The notes: generated by a model not told the origin, from the sequence alone. Positions 16,608-27,509 are shown, numbered from the stretch's first letter. The stretch is 34,064 nucleotides of DNA from Zeimonas arvi (GCF_008039575.1 NZ_VDUY01000011.1:1-34064); one strand, 5' to 3'. Made by a program: numbers and translations.

Positions 16608-17346
16608 GCGGCGCGCGGACGGCCGCCGTGCGCTGGCGAAGCGTCTCGTAGAGCACCACCCCGGCCGCCACCGACACGTTCAGACTGCTGACCTGCCCGA
16701 GCATCGGGATGCCCACCAGCGCGTCGCAGCGCTCGCGGGTGAGCCGTCGCAGGCCCTTGCCCTCGGCGCCCAGCACCCAGGCCACCGGGCCGGTCAGCGC
16801 TTCTTCGTAGAGCGAGTGATCGGCTTCGTCGGCGGTGCCGATGATCCAGAAGCCGGCCTCGCCCAGGCTGTCCATGGCCCGGGCCAGGTTGGTGACCATG
16901 ATGTAGGGCACGCTCTCGGCCGCGCCGCTGGCGGTCTGCACCGCCACGTCGCTCAGCATGCAGGCGTGGTCCTTGGGCGCGATGACCGCCGCCGCCCCGG
17001 CGCCGTCGGCGACCCTGAGGCAGGCGCCCAGGTTGCGCGGATCGGTCACGCCGTCGAGCAGGAGCAGCGTGGCAGGCTGCTCGATCCCGTCGAGCAGCTC
17101 GTCGAGGGTCATTGCCGGCAAGGCGTCCTCGCCGATCGCCACCACGCCCTGGTGGCGCTTGCGCGGGCAGAGCCGCTCGAGCCGTGCGTGGTCGACCAGG
17201 TGCGGGCGCAGCCCCGCGTCGGCGGCGAGCTTCAGCAGGTCGCGGGCCCGGACGTCGTCGCGCGATTCGTCGACATAGAGTTCCCGGATCGAGTCGGGCG
17301 CGCGGCGCAGTCGCGCCAGCACCGCGTGAAAACCGTAGATCAGCAC
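16585..17346 (-). CDS. rlmB: 23S rRNA (guanosine-2251-2'-O)-methyltransferase RlmB
   Basis: A 253-residue SpoU/TrmH-family (SPOUT) enzyme that methylates the ribose of G2251 in the 23S P-loop with S-adenosylmethionine. The N-terminal substrate-binding domain begins MLIYGFHAVLARLR. The knotted catalytic domain has motif 1 DPRNLGACLRVADGAGA, motif 2 WVLGAEGKGL and motif 3 IPMLGQVSSLNVSVA. The GTG start at 17346 is preferred because GGGAA stands six bases upstream and the reading frame further up has no homology. It lies 34 bases after rnr, as in the E. coli rnr-rlmB pair, and is probably co-transcribed with it. Confidence 0.95.
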   Translation of the reverse strand: MLIYGFHAVLARLRRAPDSIRELYVDESRDDVRARDLLKLAADAGLRPHLVDHARLERLCPRKRHQGVVAIGEDALPAMTLDELLDGIEQPATLLLLDGVTDPRNLGACLRVADGAGAAAVIAPKDHACMLSDVAVQTASGAAESVPYIMVTNLARAMDSLGEAGFWIIGTADEADHSLYEEALTGPVAWVLGAEGKGLRRLTRERCDALVGIPMLGQVSSLNVSVAAGVVLYETLRQRTAAVRAPLSAGSAS

Positions 17347-17380
17347 GTTCGTTCCCGTGGTTGGCCGGATCGGGGCGCGT

Positions 17381-20119
17381 TCACGCGCCCGGGCTCCGGC
17401 GGCGTCGCTTGGCGGCGGCGCGAGCAGGCTCGGCGGCGGCCGAGGCGCCGGACCGCTTGCCCGCCGAGTGGCTGCTTGCGCTCCGGGCAGTCCGCTTGGC
17501 GGCAGTGTTGCCGCCGCCCTTGCCCGCGGTCTTGCCTGCAGTCTTGCTTCCGCCCTTGCCACCGGCTTTGCCCGTCCCGGCCGCGACGCCCGCGCCGGAG
17601 GCCTTCTTGCCTTTCTTGCGGGCCGGCGCCGCCAGCTCGGGTGGCAGGGGGAGCACCGGCAGGTCGTCCGCCGTTGCTTCGCGAGGACGACGGGATGCCT
17701 CGACCCGGCTGGCCGTGTCGCGAGCCGCGCGTGCGCCCTCCCGCTCGCCGCGCTGCCGGTCCCGCTCGAGGCTGCGGAAGTCGGTGCGCTGGACCAGCCG
17801 GAACTCGATCCGGCGGGCCTCGAGATCGACCCGCGACACCTGGACGTCGATCGGGTCGGTCAGTCGAAAGCGCCGCCCGGTGCGCTCGCCGCGCAGCTCG
17901 TGGCCGGACTCGCTGTACTGGAAATACTCGCCGCCCAGTTCGGACACGTGAACCATGCCCTCGACGTAGAGCTCGTCGAGGGTGACGAACACGCCGAACG
18001 GGGCCACGCCCGTGATCCGGCCTGCGTACTGCTCGCCCACCCGCTCGCGCACGTACATGCACTTGAGCCAGGCCTCGACGTCGCGCGAGGCCTCGTCGGC
18101 GCGCCGCTCATTGGCCGAGCAGTGCATGCCCCACTGGTGCCAGCGCTCGATCGCCTCCTGCTGATCGGCCGTCGCGCGCTCGGCGGGCGCCGAAGCGGAC
18201 TTCGCGCTGCCGCGGCCCGCCTGGGCGGCGCGGGCGCGCGGCTTGCGCCCGGCCCTCGCCTCGTCTTCCTCGCGGCCGTCCAGCGGCAGCGGCCGGTGCC
18301 GCTCGCCGCGCAGCAGCGCCTTGATCACGCGGTGCGTCATCAGGTCCGGATAGCGCCGGATCGGCGAGGTGAAATGCGAATAGGCGTCATAGGCGAGCCC
18401 GAAATGGCCGACGTTCTCCGGGGAGTAGACCGCCTGCTGCATCGATCGCAGCAGCATCGTCTGCAACAGCAGGTGGTCGGGCCGCGGGCGCATCTGGCTG
18501 GCCAGCGTCGCGTAGTCGCGCGGCGACGGCGATTCGCCGCCGCCCAGCGACAGGCCCACGGTGCGCAGGAACTCGCGCAGCGTCTGCAGCTTCTCGACGG
18601 TCGGCCCCTCGTGGATCCGAAACAGGCCCGGGTGCCGGCTGCGTTTCATGAAATCGGCGGTGCAGACGTTGGCCGCCAGCATGCACTCCTCGATCAGGCG
18701 GTGCGCGTCGTTGCGGCTGCGCGGCACGATCCGCTCGATGCGGCCGGCCGGGTCGCAGACGATCTTCGTCTCGACCGTCTCGATCTCCATCGCGCCGCGG
18801 CGCTCCCGGGCGCCCGCCAGGACCCGGTACAACTCGTGCAGCCTGCGCAGCTGCGGCGCCAGGGCCAGCTTGTGCGGCGACACCGCCAGGTTCGGCCCGC
18901 CCGAGAGCATGGCCCAGACCTCGTCGTAGGTCAGCCGCGCAGCCGAGTGCATGACCGCTTCGTAGAACTGATAGGCGCGGATCCGGCCGCTCGCGTCGAT
19001 CACCATGTCGCAGACCAGCACCAGCCGGTCGACCTGCGGGTTCAGCGAGCACAGCCCGTTGGACAGCTTCTCGGGCAGCATCGGGATGACCCGGCGCGGG
19101 AAGTAGACCGAGGTGCTTCGCTCGACGGCGTCGGCGTCGAGCGGCTCGCCGGGCCTCACGTAGTGGGAGACGTCGGCGATCGCGACCAGCAGCCGGAAAC
19201 CGGGCTCGGCGGCCTTGCGCGGCGCCTGCGCTTCGTCGCGCGCGTCCGCACCGACGTCGCCCACCGATTCGCCGCCCGGGCTCACCTCGATCGGCTCGCA
19301 GTAGACCGCGTCGTCGAAGTCGCGCGCGTCCTCGCCGTCGATCGTGACCAGCGGCACGTCGCGCAGGTCCACCCTGCCCTTCAGGTCGGCCGGGCGCACC
19401 ACGCCAGGCAGGGCCGCGGCCTGCTCGAGCGCCGCGGCGCCGAACTCGTGCGGCACGTCGAACTTGCGCACCGCGATCTCGATCTCCATGCCGGGATCCT
19501 CGATCTCGCCCAGCACCTCGACGACCCGGCCGATCGGCGGCGCGCCGTTGGCCGGCGGATCGACGATCTCGACGCTGACCACCTGCCCGTGCTGCGCGTG
19601 ATGGGTGTCGCCGGGCGGAATCACGATGTCGTGCTTGATCCGCTGGTCCTCGGGCACGACGATGTTCACGCCGCGCTCGTTCAGGAAGCGTCCCACCAGC
19701 CGGCGGTTGGCCCGCTCGGTCACCTCGACGATCCGGCCCTCGGGCCGGCCGCGCGAGTCGTAGCCGATCTGCTTGACCAGCACGCGGTCGCCGTGCATCG
19801 CCTTCTGCATCTGCCGCGGCGACAGGAACACGTCGGGGCCGCCGGCGTCGGGAATCAGGAAGCCGAAGCCGTCGCGATGACCCTGCACCTTGCCCGCGAT
19901 CAGGTCGAGCTTGCTCGCCAGCAGCAGCACGCCCTTGCGGTTGGGCAGCAACTGGCCGTCGCGCTCCATCGCGAACAGGCGCTTGTTCAGCGACTCCACG
20001 TGATCGGGCGGCACGGCGAGCCGTTCGGCCAGCTCGGCCGGCGTCATCGGCACGCCCGCGGCCCGCAGGCATTCGAGGATTTCCTCGCGGGTCGGGGCAA
20101 ACCAGGTCTTCTTCGTCAC
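17381..20119 (-). CDS. rnr: Ribonuclease R
   Basis: A 912-residue processive 3'-5' exoribonuclease that digests structured RNA. Domain order: winged helix (about 1-75), cold-shock domains (about 75-240), RNB catalytic domain with the metal-binding IDGEDARDFDDA (about 258-270), S1 domain (about 690-780), and a long Lys/Gly/Ala-rich basic tail (about 820-912) like that used for RNA and ribosome contact. Two low-complexity insertions break the catalytic domain compared with E. coli: about 25 residues after DAVYCE and an Ala/Arg-rich stretch of about 45 residues near 606-655. The start is GTG at 20119. The gene precedes rlmB, as in many proteobacteria. Confidence 0.96.
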   Translation of the reverse strand: MTKKTWFAPTREEILECLRAAGVPMTPAELAERLAVPPDHVESLNKRLFAMERDGQLLPNRKGVLLLASKLDLIAGKVQGHRDGFGFLIPDAGGPDVFLSPRQMQKAMHGDRVLVKQIGYDSRGRPEGRIVEVTERANRRLVGRFLNERGVNIVVPEDQRIKHDIVIPPGDTHHAQHGQVVSVEIVDPPANGAPPIGRVVEVLGEIEDPGMEIEIAVRKFDVPHEFGAAALEQAAALPGVVRPADLKGRVDLRDVPLVTIDGEDARDFDDAVYCEPIEVSPGGESVGDVGADARDEAQAPRKAAEPGFRLLVAIADVSHYVRPGEPLDADAVERSTSVYFPRRVIPMLPEKLSNGLCSLNPQVDRLVLVCDMVIDASGRIRAYQFYEAVMHSAARLTYDEVWAMLSGGPNLAVSPHKLALAPQLRRLHELYRVLAGARERRGAMEIETVETKIVCDPAGRIERIVPRSRNDAHRLIEECMLAANVCTADFMKRSRHPGLFRIHEGPTVEKLQTLREFLRTVGLSLGGGESPSPRDYATLASQMRPRPDHLLLQTMLLRSMQQAVYSPENVGHFGLAYDAYSHFTSPIRRYPDLMTHRVIKALLRGERHRPLPLDGREEDEARAGRKPRARAAQAGRGSAKSASAPAERATADQQEAIERWHQWGMHCSANERRADEASRDVEAWLKCMYVRERVGEQYAGRITGVAPFGVFVTLDELYVEGMVHVSELGGEYFQYSESGHELRGERTGRRFRLTDPIDVQVSRVDLEARRIEFRLVQRTDFRSLERDRQRGEREGARAARDTASRVEASRRPREATADDLPVLPLPPELAAPARKKGKKASGAGVAAGTGKAGGKGGSKTAGKTAGKGGGNTAAKRTARSASSHSAGKRSGASAAAEPARAAAKRRRRSPGA

Positions 20120-20134
20120 ATGCTCACCATCGAT

Positions 20135-20162
20135 TTGACAAATCCCCGCAGTCGATTAGAAT
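20135..20162 (+). promoter_or_regulatory. Promoter of tRNA-Leu(CAG)
   Basis: A consensus -35 box TTGACA (20135-20140), a 16-base spacer and a -10 box TAGAAT (20157-20162) lie 64 bases upstream of the tRNA on the same strand. Transcription should begin near 20169. The promoter sits just upstream of the divergent rnr start. Confidence 0.75.
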
Positions 20163-20226
20163 TCGCGCCTCTACAGCGGTCGACTCTGTCGGCCGCCGTC
20201 TCCGGGAGGAGTCCCGAAGACCCGCA

Positions 20227-20313
20227 GCCCAGATGGCGGAATTGGTAGACGCACCAGGTTCAGGTCCTGGCGGTGGCAACACTGTGGAGGTTCGAGTCCT
20301 CTTCTGGGCACCA
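20227..20313 (+). tRNA. tRNA-Leu (anticodon CAG)
   Basis: An 87-base class II tRNA. The acceptor stem GCCCAGA pairs with TCTGGGC, the D-arm contains GGTAGACGC, the anticodon stem CCAGG/CCTGG encloses the loop TTCAGGT with anticodon CAG (reads CUG), a long variable arm follows, and the T arm GGAGG-TTCGAGT-CCTCT is intact. The 3' CCA is encoded (20311-20313). It has its own promoter and a terminator directly downstream. Confidence 0.97.
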
Positions 20314-20350
20314 AGATTACCAACGCCTGCGCAAGCAGGCGTTGTCGTTT
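20298..20350 (+). repeat. Direct repeat copy 1: tRNA-Leu 3' end plus terminator
   Basis: This 53-base segment, from the 3' strand of the T stem through CCA to the end of the terminator, is repeated without a mismatch at 20472-20524. The distance between the copies is 121 bases. Copy 1 is part of the functional tRNA. Confidence 0.9.
20321..20350 (+). terminator. Intrinsic terminator of tRNA-Leu
   Basis: A perfect 10-bp stem, CAACGCCTGC (20321-20330) and GCAGGCGTTG (20335-20344), has a GCAA tetraloop and is followed by TCGTTT. It starts eight bases after the tRNA CCA end. An identical copy is present at 20495-20524. Confidence 0.8.
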
Positions 20351-20353
20351 GAA

Positions 20354-20398
20354 TGCCCAGAAAGCGAAGCCCCTGCGGGCTTCGCGTGAGGACTCGAA
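20354..20398 (-). repeat. Inverted partial tRNA-Leu tail interrupted by a hairpin
   Basis: TGCCCAGAA (20354-20362) is the exact complement of the tRNA acceptor end (20302-20310), and GAGGACTCGAA (20388-20398) the exact complement of its T arm (20291-20301). In the tRNA these two overlap or abut; here 25 bases separate them. Most of the insert is a perfect 9-bp hairpin, GCGAAGCCC (20364-20372) and GGGCTTCGC (20377-20385) with loop CTGC. Confidence 0.7.
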
Positions 20399-20471
20399 AG
20401 GCGAGGCCTGCAAGCCGAGCCGGGCCCGCGGAACGTGGGCGAGTCCCCGAGGCCGCGGGACGCGGCCGACG

Positions 20472-20524
20472 CCTCTTCTGGGCACCAAGATTACCAACGC
20501 CTGCGCAAGCAGGCGTTGTCGTTT
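20472..20524 (+). repeat. Direct repeat copy 2: orphan tRNA-Leu tail plus terminator
   Basis: An exact duplicate of 20298-20350, including CTTCTGGGCACCA and the terminator hairpin, but with no tRNA body upstream. A tRNA 3'-end duplication is the usual footprint of site-specific integration, yet the 121 bases between the copies hold no integrase or other gene. It is therefore either a residue of an excised element or a local duplication. A near-palindrome centred on CCGGGCCCGG follows (20525-20534). Confidence 0.9.
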
Positions 20525-20548
20525 CCGGGCCCGGGAAGCGAGACCCAC

Positions 20549-21055
20549 TCACCCCCAGCGCACCTTCAGGTCGCTCGGCCGCATGTGGTCGTACTCCTCG
20601 AAGGGCTGGTGGATCCAGGGATTGGAAGGCAGGTGCTCGATGCAGTAGTCGGGCTGCGCCACCGACGAACCCTTGGCCCACAGCACCGCCGAACGGATCT
20701 CCTGGACCTGCGGGTAGCGCCGCTGCAGCGCCGGCAGCACCTCGACCAGCGTGACACCGGAGTCGACCAGGTCGTCGGCGAGCAGCCAGCGGGGACCAGG
20801 GAGCGGCGCGGCCGAGCTCATGTGCTCGGCGATCATCAGCCGGCTCTGCCGCGTGCCGCCCTCCTCGCGATACGAGCTGGTGAACAGCACGCCGAGCGGC
20901 TTGTCGAACAGCCGCGACAGCACGTCGCCGATGCGCAGGCCGCCGCGCGCCAGGCAGACGATGGCATCGAAGTTCCAGCCCGACTCCCAGATCTTCAGCG
21001 CGAGCTTCTCGATCAGGCGGTTGTACTCGTCCCAGGAAACGTAGAGGTCTTTCAT
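20549..21055 (-). CDS. Purine-type phosphoribosyltransferase (type I PRTase fold)
   Basis: A 168-residue cytosolic enzyme of the PRTase family, resembling xanthine/hypoxanthine-guanine phosphoribosyltransferases. The PRPP-binding loop is WLLADDLVDSGVTL (90-103), with the two adjacent acidic residues, and the early CLARGGLRIGDVL motif matches the pyrophosphate loop region. The C-terminal part, with NPWIHQPFEEYD, resembles the Gpt-like proteins of betaproteobacteria. It would join a free purine base to PRPP. It lies 25 bases after purA on the same strand, consistent with a purine salvage role. The base used cannot be told from sequence alone. Confidence 0.88.
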   Translation of the reverse strand: MKDLYVSWDEYNRLIEKLALKIWESGWNFDAIVCLARGGLRIGDVLSRLFDKPLGVLFTSSYREEGGTRQSRLMIAEHMSSAAPLPGPRWLLADDLVDSGVTLVEVLPALQRRYPQVQEIRSAVLWAKGSSVAQPDYCIEHLPSNPWIHQPFEEYDHMRPSDLKVRWG

Positions 21056-21080
21056 CGGATCGGCCTCGCTGAGAACCCGC

Positions 21081-23633
<2,553 letters not shown>

Positions 23634-23638
23634 TTAAG

Positions 23639-23815
23639 TCAGAACAGAAGCAGTGCGATGCCGAGCAGCGCGGACCCCATCCCGATGAAGCGAATCTGCC
23701 CGTCCCGCAGCCGGGCCACCTGCAGGAAAACCTCGCGCCAGCGGGCCGGCGCGATCATCGGCAGCAGCCCTTCGAGCACCAGCATCAGCCCGAGGGCCGC
23801 GATCAGGTTCTCCAC
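23639..23815 (-). CDS. DUF2065 small membrane protein (YjeT family)
   Basis: A 58-residue gene beginning with GTG. The product, MENLIAALGLMLVLEGLLPM onwards, has one hydrophobic segment at the start, a basic centre PARWREVF and a second hydrophobic segment GMGSALLGIALLLF at the end, the pattern of the YjeT/DUF2065 family. GGAGGGG stands nine or so bases before the GTG. Its place between hflC and hisZ-purA matches E. coli, where yjeT lies between hflC and purA. The function of the family is unknown. Confidence 0.88.
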   Translation of the reverse strand: MENLIAALGLMLVLEGLLPMIAPARWREVFLQVARLRDGQIRFIGMGSALLGIALLLF

Positions 23816-23860
23816 GCGGGCGCCCCTCCGTGGCGATCGGCGCTGCGGCGGGCCCGGCGC

Positions 23861-24736
23861 TCAGCGCCGCCCGCCCGACTCGCTGAAGAAGCGGAAGAAG
23901 TCCGCCGACGGGTCGACGACCAGCAGGTCGCTGCGGTTGCGGAAGGACGCGCGATAGGCCTCGAGGCTGCGGTAGAAGCCGGCGAACTCCGGGTTCTTTC
24001 CGAAGGACGCGGCATAGATCGCGGTGGCCTGGGCGTCGCCGCGGCCCTTGATCGTCTGCGCGTCGCGATAGGCCTCGGCCAGGATCACCTCGCGCTGGCG
24101 GTCGGCATCGGCCCGGATCTTCTCTGACTCGGCCGCGCCGGTGGCGCGACGCTCGTTGGCGACCTGCTTGCGCTCGGACTCCATCCGGGCGAAGACGCGC
24201 TCCTGCACCTCGGGCGCGAAATCCACCCGCTTGAGCCGGACGTCGACGATCTCCACGCCGATCTGGCGAGAATCCTGGTCGACCTTGGCGCGCACGTTCT
24301 CCACGATCTCGTTGCGCGCGTTGGAGATGACGTCGGCCACGGTGCGGCGGGCGACCTCGTTGTTCAGCGCGTCGCGCAGGCTGCGCGAGATGCGGTCCCC
24401 CGCGATCTGCTCGCTTCCGGCCACCGAGCGGATGAACTCGCGCGGATCGACGATGCGCCACTTGATGAAGGTGTCGATCATCACGTTGAGCTTCTCCGAC
24501 GTGATGAAGCGGTCGCTGTCCGAGGTGTCGAGCGTGAGGATGCGCTTGTCGAAGTACGCGACGTTCTGGAAGGGCGGCGGCAGCTTGAAGTACAGGCCCG
24601 GCTTGTCGTGGATCTGGCGGATCTCGCCCAGCGCGTAGACGACCGCGAACTGCCGCTGATCGACCACGAACAGGCAGGACATCAGGATGGCCAGCGCGAC
24701 CAGCACGCCGAGGAAGATCGGAACGATTCGGTTCAT
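23861..24736 (-). CDS. hflC: HflC, FtsH-modulating SPFH/prohibitin protein
   Basis: A 291-residue inner-membrane protein that, with HflK, forms a large periplasmic cage around FtsH and modulates its proteolysis. It has one N-terminal membrane segment (about 5-25), a SPFH/prohibitin domain (VVDQRQFAVVYALGEIRQIHDKPG and onward) and a long helical region rich in Glu/Arg/Ala (about 185-245) that builds the cage. Gene order hfq-hflX-hflK-hflC is intact, with 17 bases after hflK. The interacting FtsH may be the housekeeping copy, the copy in this window, or both. Confidence 0.96.
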   Translation of the reverse strand: MNRIVPIFLGVLVALAILMSCLFVVDQRQFAVVYALGEIRQIHDKPGLYFKLPPPFQNVAYFDKRILTLDTSDSDRFITSEKLNVMIDTFIKWRIVDPREFIRSVAGSEQIAGDRISRSLRDALNNEVARRTVADVISNARNEIVENVRAKVDQDSRQIGVEIVDVRLKRVDFAPEVQERVFARMESERKQVANERRATGAAESEKIRADADRQREVILAEAYRDAQTIKGRGDAQATAIYAASFGKNPEFAGFYRSLEAYRASFRNRSDLLVVDPSADFFRFFSESGGRR

Positions 24737-24753
24737 GAAGGCTTCTCCGTCGC

Positions 24754-26037
24754 TCAGCGGGTGTCGCGCTCGCGGCTGCGCAAGCCGTCGAGCCGGGTGG
24801 CCGGCGCCTGCGCCGGCGCGGCGCCGCCCTGCTGCGGGGCGGGCGCGGCAGGCGCAGCGGCCGCCGGCGCGCCGCCGCCGGTTCCCGCCTGCTGCATCAG
24901 GCGATCGAGCGGCAGGTAGAGCAGGTTGCCCGAGGACTTGGTGTCGATCAGCACCTTGCTGGTGTTGGCGAAGATCTGCTGCATGGTCTCCAGGTACATG
25001 CGCTCGCGGGTGACCTGGGGCGCCTTGGCGTACTCGACGAGCACCGCGTCGAAGCGGCTGGCGTCACCCTGGGCGGCGGCCACCACCCGGGCGCGGTAGC
25101 CCTCGGCTTCCTCGAGCAGGCGGGCGGCCGTGCCGCGCGCGCGCGGGATCACGTCGTTGGCGTAGGCCTGGCCCTCGTTGATGAGACCCTCGCGGTCCTG
25201 GGCGGCCTTGTTGGCGTCCTCGAAGGCGGCCTGCACCTGCTCGGGCGGCTGCGCCTGCTGGATGGTCACGTCGACCACGCTGATGCCGACCGTGTAGCGA
25301 TCGAGGATGCTCTGTATCTGCGCGAGCGCATCGATCGCCACCTGCTCCTTCTGCTCGTAGAGCACCTGGTCGATGCCCTTGCGGCCGACGATCTCGCGCA
25401 TCGCAGTCTCGGCCGCCTGGCGCACGATCTCCTCGGGAACCGGGCCCAGGTCGTTGTTGAACAGGTAGTCGCGGGCGTTGCCGATCCGGTACTGCACCGT
25501 GAACTGCAGGTCGACGATGCTCTGGTCCAGCGTGAGGATCAGCGACTCGCGCAGGGTCTTGTTCCGCACCGCATTGCGGTAGCCGACCTCGACCGTGCGC
25601 AGCTGCTGGGTGTTCACGATCTCGTGCGACTCGATCGGGTACGGCAGGCGCCAGGTGAAGCCCGCGCGGTCGACGAGCTGCTTGAACTCGCCGAAGCGCA
25701 TCACCGCCGAGGCCTGGCCCTCCTGCACGATGTAGAAACCGCTGCCCAGCCACAGCAGCAGGGCAACCACGGCCAGCAAGCCGACGCCGGCGCCGGCGCC
25801 TTTCATCGACGGGCCGTCGCCGCCGCGCGGCTCGGAGGGCCCGCGAGGGCCATTGGAGCCGCCCTTCTTGCCGAACAGGCCGTTGAGCCGGCGGTTGAAG
25901 TCGCGCCACAGCTCGTCGAGGTCGGGCGGGCCGTCACCCTGGCCGGGACGTTGGGGCGGACGCTGCTGGTCTCCGCCGCCGCTTCTGCCCCAGCCGGGGT
26001 CGTTCAGGGAAAAGATCGCGCGGACTGACTTCCACAT
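24754..26037 (-). CDS. hflK: HflK, FtsH-modulating SPFH/prohibitin protein
   Basis: A 427-residue partner of HflC. A Gly/Pro-rich cytosolic N-terminal segment (about 10-78) precedes one membrane helix (about 81-103), then the SPFH domain (FYIVQEGQASAVMRFGEF onward), a coiled-coil region (about 260-330) and an Ala/Pro/Gln-rich tail (about 385-420). It belongs to the FtsH-HflKC membrane complex. It is followed closely by hflC. The long proline-rich ends are common in this family and not evidence of a new domain. Confidence 0.96.
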   Translation of the reverse strand: MWKSVRAIFSLNDPGWGRSGGGDQQRPPQRPGQGDGPPDLDELWRDFNRRLNGLFGKKGGSNGPRGPSEPRGGDGPSMKGAGAGVGLLAVVALLLWLGSGFYIVQEGQASAVMRFGEFKQLVDRAGFTWRLPYPIESHEIVNTQQLRTVEVGYRNAVRNKTLRESLILTLDQSIVDLQFTVQYRIGNARDYLFNNDLGPVPEEIVRQAAETAMREIVGRKGIDQVLYEQKEQVAIDALAQIQSILDRYTVGISVVDVTIQQAQPPEQVQAAFEDANKAAQDREGLINEGQAYANDVIPRARGTAARLLEEAEGYRARVVAAAQGDASRFDAVLVEYAKAPQVTRERMYLETMQQIFANTSKVLIDTKSSGNLLYLPLDRLMQQAGTGGGAPAAAAPAAPAPQQGGAAPAQAPATRLDGLRSRERDTR

Positions 26038-26112
26038 GGTTCCGGGTCGCGGTTCGGGAATCGGGTGAAGGGGATATCGGGATCGAAGAGGGTCGCTGCA
26101 ACGGACCGGCGA

Positions 26113-27276
26113 TCAGCCGGCTCGCGCGCCGATCTCGGCGGGGTCTTCCGGCGCGGCGGCCGGAACCGCGAAACGCTGGGCGCGCCATTGCGCGACCCGC
26201 GCCTCGATTGTCTCGCGCAGCGCGTCGATGCCTGCGCCGGAGACCGCGCTGACCCAGAGCCGGTCGATGCTACCACAGGCATCGGCGGCAACCCGGGGCT
26301 CCAGGCCTGCGGCGTCTATCTTGTTCATGACGGTGAGCCGCGGCACGTCGCCCGCGCCGATCTCGGCCAGCACGCGCTCGACCTCGGCAATCTGCTCGTC
26401 GCGATCGGGCGCCGAGGCGTCGACCACGTGCAGCAGCAGATCGGCCTCGGCGGTTTCCTCGAGGGTGGCGGTGAAGGCCTCGACCAGCTGGTGCGGCAGC
26501 TCGCGCACGAATCCGACCGTGTCCGACAGCACGACCTCGGCGCCCGAGGCCAGCCTGAGCTTGCGGGTCAGCGTGTCGAGCGTGGCGAAGAGCTGGTCGG
26601 CGGCGTAGGTACCCGCCTTGGTCAGCCGGTTGAACAAGGTGGACTTGCCGGCGTTGGTGTAGCCGACCAGCGAGATCGCGAAGGCCGGTCGGCGATCGCG
26701 CGCCCGCCTGCGCGTGCGGCGCTGGCGCTTGAGCTGCTCGAGCTGGGTGCGCAGCCGGCGGACCCGGTCGCCGAGCATCCGGCGATCGAGCTCGATCTGC
26801 TTCTCGCCCGGACCACCGCGCACGCCGATCCCCCCGCGCTGCCGTTCCAGGTGGGTCCAGCCGCGCACGAGCCGCGCCTGCAGGTGCTCGAGGCGGGCGA
26901 GCTCGACCTGCAGCTTGCCCTCGTGGCTGCGGGCGCGGCGGGCGAAGATGTCCAGGATCAGCTCGGTGCGGTCCATGACCGGCACCTTCCAGAGCTGGTT
27001 CAGGTTGCGCTGCTGCACCGGAGAGATTTCGTGGTCGAACAGCACGAGGTCGATGGCGCCGCCCGGGAGCATGGCGCCGATCTCGTCGGCCTTGCCCGAG
27101 CCGATGCACATCGCGGCATCGGGACGCGCCCGACGAACGATGATCCTGGACTGCGGATCGAGCCCCGCCGATCGGGCGAGCGCGTCGAGTTCGTCGAGGG
27201 AATCTTCGCCGCGCGGCCGGCCGCCGAAGGCGACGCCGACCAGCAGGCAGCGGACGGGAGTGTGGTTGGCGCTCAG
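26113..27276 (-). CDS. hflX: GTPase HflX, probably with a CTG start
   Basis: A ribosome-associated GTPase that splits stalled ribosomes under stress. It contains the HflX N-domain, a coiled region with the GxGGxGE-like [14 protein letters not shown], and the G domain with P-loop [17 protein letters not shown] and NKID. The conserved N-terminus ([12 protein letters not shown], then [15 protein letters not shown] and IGSGKADEI) continues upstream of the first in-frame ATG (27111), but no ATG, GTG or TTG exists there. The best start is CTG at 27276, overlapping the hfq stop as CTGA and preceded by AGGA three bases away, giving 387 residues. Starting at 27111 would remove 55 conserved residues. 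Translational coupling to hfq is likely. Confidence 0.88.
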   Translation of the reverse strand: MSANHTPVRCLLVGVAFGGRPRGEDSLDELDALARSAGLDPQSRIIVRRARPDAAMCIGSGKADEIGAMLPGGAIDLVLFDHEISPVQQRNLNQLWKVPVMDRTELILDIFARRARSHEGKLQVELARLEHLQARLVRGWTHLERQRGGIGVRGGPGEKQIELDRRMLGDRVRRLRTQLEQLKRQRRTRRRARDRRPAFAISLVGYTNAGKSTLFNRLTKAGTYAADQLFATLDTLTRKLRLASGAEVVLSDTVGFVRELPHQLVEAFTATLEETAEADLLLHVVDASAPDRDEQIAEVERVLAEIGAGDVPRLTVMNKIDAAGLEPRVAADACGSIDRLWVSAVSGAGIDALRETIEARVAQWRAQRFAVPAAAPEDPAEIGARAG

Positions 27277-27509
27277 TTTTCCTGACTTTCCTGTTGGAAG
27301 TTCACGGGGCGGCCGGGCACGACGGTGGAAATCGCGTGCTTGTAGACCATCTGCGTCACGGTGTTGCGAAGCAGGACAACGTACTGGTCGAAGGACTCGA
27401 TCTGTCCTTGCAGCTTGATGCCGTTGACCAGGTAGATGGAGACCGGCACATGCTCCTTGCGCAGGAGATTCAGGAACGGGTCTTGTAGTAACTGCCCTTT
27501 GTTGCTCAT
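27273..27509 (-). CDS. hfq: RNA chaperone Hfq
   Basis: A 78-residue Sm-like protein that forms a hexameric ring and matches small RNAs to mRNAs. The N-terminus [19 protein letters not shown] is typical, the Sm1 motif covers [20 protein letters not shown], and Sm2 is [10 protein letters not shown]. The C-terminal tail is very short (about ten residues after Sm2), as is common in betaproteobacteria. Its stop overlaps the likely CTG start of hflX. It is separated from der by 176 bases, where no clear sigma-70 promoter was recognised but a 13-bp inverted repeat is present. Confidence 0.98.
   Translation of the reverse strand: MSNKGQLLQDPFLNLLRKEHVPVSIYLVNGIKLQGQIESFDQYVVLLRNTVTQMVYKHAISTVVPGRPVNFQQESQEN

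Noticed and set aside
17357-20248. A 963-codon open frame on the plus strand opposite rnr.
   Set aside because: It is a shadow of RNase R with low-complexity composition; it also runs through the tRNA-Leu gene.
20298-20524. Integrated mobile element bounded by attL/attR.
   Set aside because: The tRNA-tail repeats look like att sites, but only 121 bases lie between and no integrase or cargo gene is present; kept as a repeat, not a mobile element.
20124-20681. Short minus-strand open frames across the tRNA-Leu and its repeated tail.
   Set aside because: They translate the tRNA, terminator and repeats; repeated peptides arise from the DNA duplication, not from a gene.
26113-27111. hflX starting at the ATG at 27111.
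   Set aside because: It would remove 55 residues of conserved HflX N-domain and leave a 160-base untranslated gap after hfq that clearly encodes that domain.
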